Below, piece after piece: positions 62,547-64,000 of a stretch of DNA of 64,000 nucleotides. Source of the stretch: Pelobates cultripes (Eukaryota; Chordata; Amphibia; Anura; Pelobatidae); contig OW240913.1 in assembly GCA_933207985.1 (NCBI GenBank), forward strand, positions 97,189,265 through 97,253,264, in the 5' to 3' direction. Under the pieces are notes generated by a model. The model did no database searches and was not told where the DNA came from. It worked only from the letters and a program-made list of their open reading frames with translations. The position numbers and the translations under genes are program-made. How positions within the stretch are numbered: position 1 is the stretch's first letter; each line of letters opens with the position of its first letter.

Positions 62547-64000
62547 ATGATTACACACACTAGTTTGAAACCCAAATCTATTTTTTTTCCATGGACGGCC
62601 AAAAGCAAATTTTTGGATGTGTTTAATGACTTAGTACAGGAAGATCTAAACAAAATTGCAGATAGTAAATTTAAACCAAATCTTACTAAAAAAGAATGCT
62701 CCGCTCTAAAATCTTTGACGGAAAACCACAATTTAGTTATTAAGGAGGCGGACAAGGGAAGAGGAATCGTTATTATGGATAAATCATACTATTTACAAGA
62801 GACCTATAATATTCTTAACGATTTAAACACATACAAAATTTTAGAAAGAAATCCGACATCTGAATTTTTGGCTGAATTAAACCCTATTAACCATTGGTTT
62901 ACAGCAGGAAATAATTAGTCGAGACGAGTTCAATTATATCTATAATCCAAATTGTAAAGTGGCAGTTTTTTATTTCCTGCCAAAGATACATAAGAACATA
63001 AAAACGCCCCCAGGCCGCCTTATTATTAGCAGAATTAACTTGCTGTCTTGCAATCTGTCTGAATATGTCGATTTATTTTTACAACCTTTTGTTTCTTTAT
63101 ACAATACATATATTAAAGATACAAAACATATTTTACAAGACTTACAATCTATACAGTGGAAATCTTCATATATATTTAGTTACTGCGGACATAACGGCTC
63201 TATATTCTAATATTCCCTACATTAAAGGTATTATGTGTATCAGGGAAATTCTCAAATCCCACCAATCTTTACATGACATTCAAATTGAATTTTTAGTTAA
63301 ATGTATTCAGTTTGTATTGACCAAGAACTTTTTTTGGTTCGACAACCGGTATTTTTGGCAGCTGTGTGGCGTCGCCATGGGAACCAAATTTGCCCCCAGT
63401 TTTGCCAACTTGTACGTTTCTCATTGGGAACAGCTTTGCGTCAAGTTGGGGGAGTGCACTGGGGGATCTTTGGTCCTATGGCGACGCTACATAGATGATG
63501 TATTGATTGTCTGGGATGGTACTACTGAAGGTCTAAATTCTTTTATGGAGTATTTTAATGATAATAATTATAATTTACATTTTACTTTTGTATCAAGTGA
63601 TACTTCCGTTAATTTTCTGGACTTGACTATATATATAGAATCCAACCAATTAAAAACTAAAACTTACTTCAAACCTACAGATTGCAACACAGCAATCGAA
63701 TGTTCTAGTGCTCACCATCCTCTATGGCTTACAAATGTTCCAAAAAGTCAACTAACCCGTTTAAGGAGAAATTGTTCGGATAAAGAAGTCTTTTTGGAAC
63801 AATCCGCAATCATAAAACAAAGATATATAGATAAAGGTTACAATCTTAAATCGATTGAGAAAGCGGAAGTAGAGATCCTCCTTTCCGATAGAACTCTCTT
63901 ACTTAATAAGGGAAAACAAGGGGAAAATGACAATGAAGTGGTTCGATTTAATAAAAATCAAATTAAGTATAATAAAAATAAAAATAAAGATAATACACAG
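62547..64000 (+). pseudogene. Penelope-like element reverse transcriptase, runs off window
   Basis: The N-terminal region reads LTKKECSALKSLTENHNLVI and KEADKGRGIVIMDKSYYL, then VFYFLPKIHKNIKTPPGRLI (RT motif start, about 62970). One stop (62917) and a frameshift (about 63165-63178) lie before VTADITALYSNIPYIKGIM. The frame is then open to the window end: CGVAMGTKFAPSFANLYVSH, RRYIDDVLIVWDG with catalytic YIDD at 63488-63499, VNFLDLTIYIE and NVPKSQLTRLRRNCSDKEVF. The GIY-YIG domain would lie beyond 64000. With two lesions it is the best preserved PLE here; it copies RNA at nicked DNA or chromosome ends. Confidence 0.9.

Noticed and set aside
1..64000. tRNA, rRNA or tRNA-derived SINE
   Set aside because: No A-box/B-box pair, cloverleaf or rRNA-like stretch was recognised on either strand by eye; a covariance search would be decisive.

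Overview
The window looks like intergenic DNA from a vertebrate with a large, repeat-rich genome, most likely an amphibian (probably a frog). I infer this from the mix of elements: DIRS and Ngaro tyrosine-recombinase retrotransposons, Penelope-like elements (PLEs), CR1, L2 and L1 LINEs, Ty3/gypsy, Tc1 and hAT transposons and many TTAA-flanked MITEs. I found no host protein-coding gene, rRNA, tRNA or CRISPR array. Nearly every readable coding stretch belongs to a mobile element, and almost all carry frameshifts or stops.

Layout. 0.8-2.1 kb: a 39-bp minisatellite split by a solo LTR. 3-5 kb: TTAA MITEs and a LINE tail. 6.3-8 kb: an LTR-element remnant with 90-bp and ~60-bp tandem repeats. 9.2-11.4 kb: a CA-rich minisatellite split by a hAT-like element that carries its own 1.1-kb minisatellite. 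12.3-18.1 kb: multi-hairpin TTAA elements, a Tc1 fragment and a PLE terminal fragment. 19.5-22.8 kb: a large palindrome around a truncated PLE, followed by a hAT MITE holding a CR1 insertion (to 24.4 kb). 26.8-31.7 kb: a Ngaro element on the minus strand with complete A1-B1-A2-B2 split direct repeats, lying in a TA microsatellite. 33-36.3 kb: an L2 LINE. 36.9-47 kb: a Ty3/gypsy element holding a Tc1-like transposon (38678-40235) and a nearly complete DIRS element (40625-46705). 47.6-50.3 kb: another truncated PLE with an inverted terminal region and a hammerhead-like motif. 50.4-59 kb: L1 and L2 LINEs in both orientations, nested with an LTR and a DNA transposon. 59.5-60.5 kb: a second Tc1 relative. 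61.8-64 kb: a hAT-like end with a CA satellite, then a PLE that runs off the window.

The best-supported biology is in the two tyrosine-recombinase elements. The DIRS copy has inverted termini, an internal complementary region joining both termini through a shared AATT, and a clean insertion at an AATT in the gypsy RNase H region with no longer target duplication. The Ngaro copy shows the other known layout, split direct repeats. Both have short motifs repeated in the leader upstream of the coding region. Other points worth following are the shared outer MITE edge on both arms of the PLE palindrome, hammerhead-like cores in PLE termini, the modular hairpin TTAA family, and a symmetric IR/DR arrangement in the Tc1-like element.
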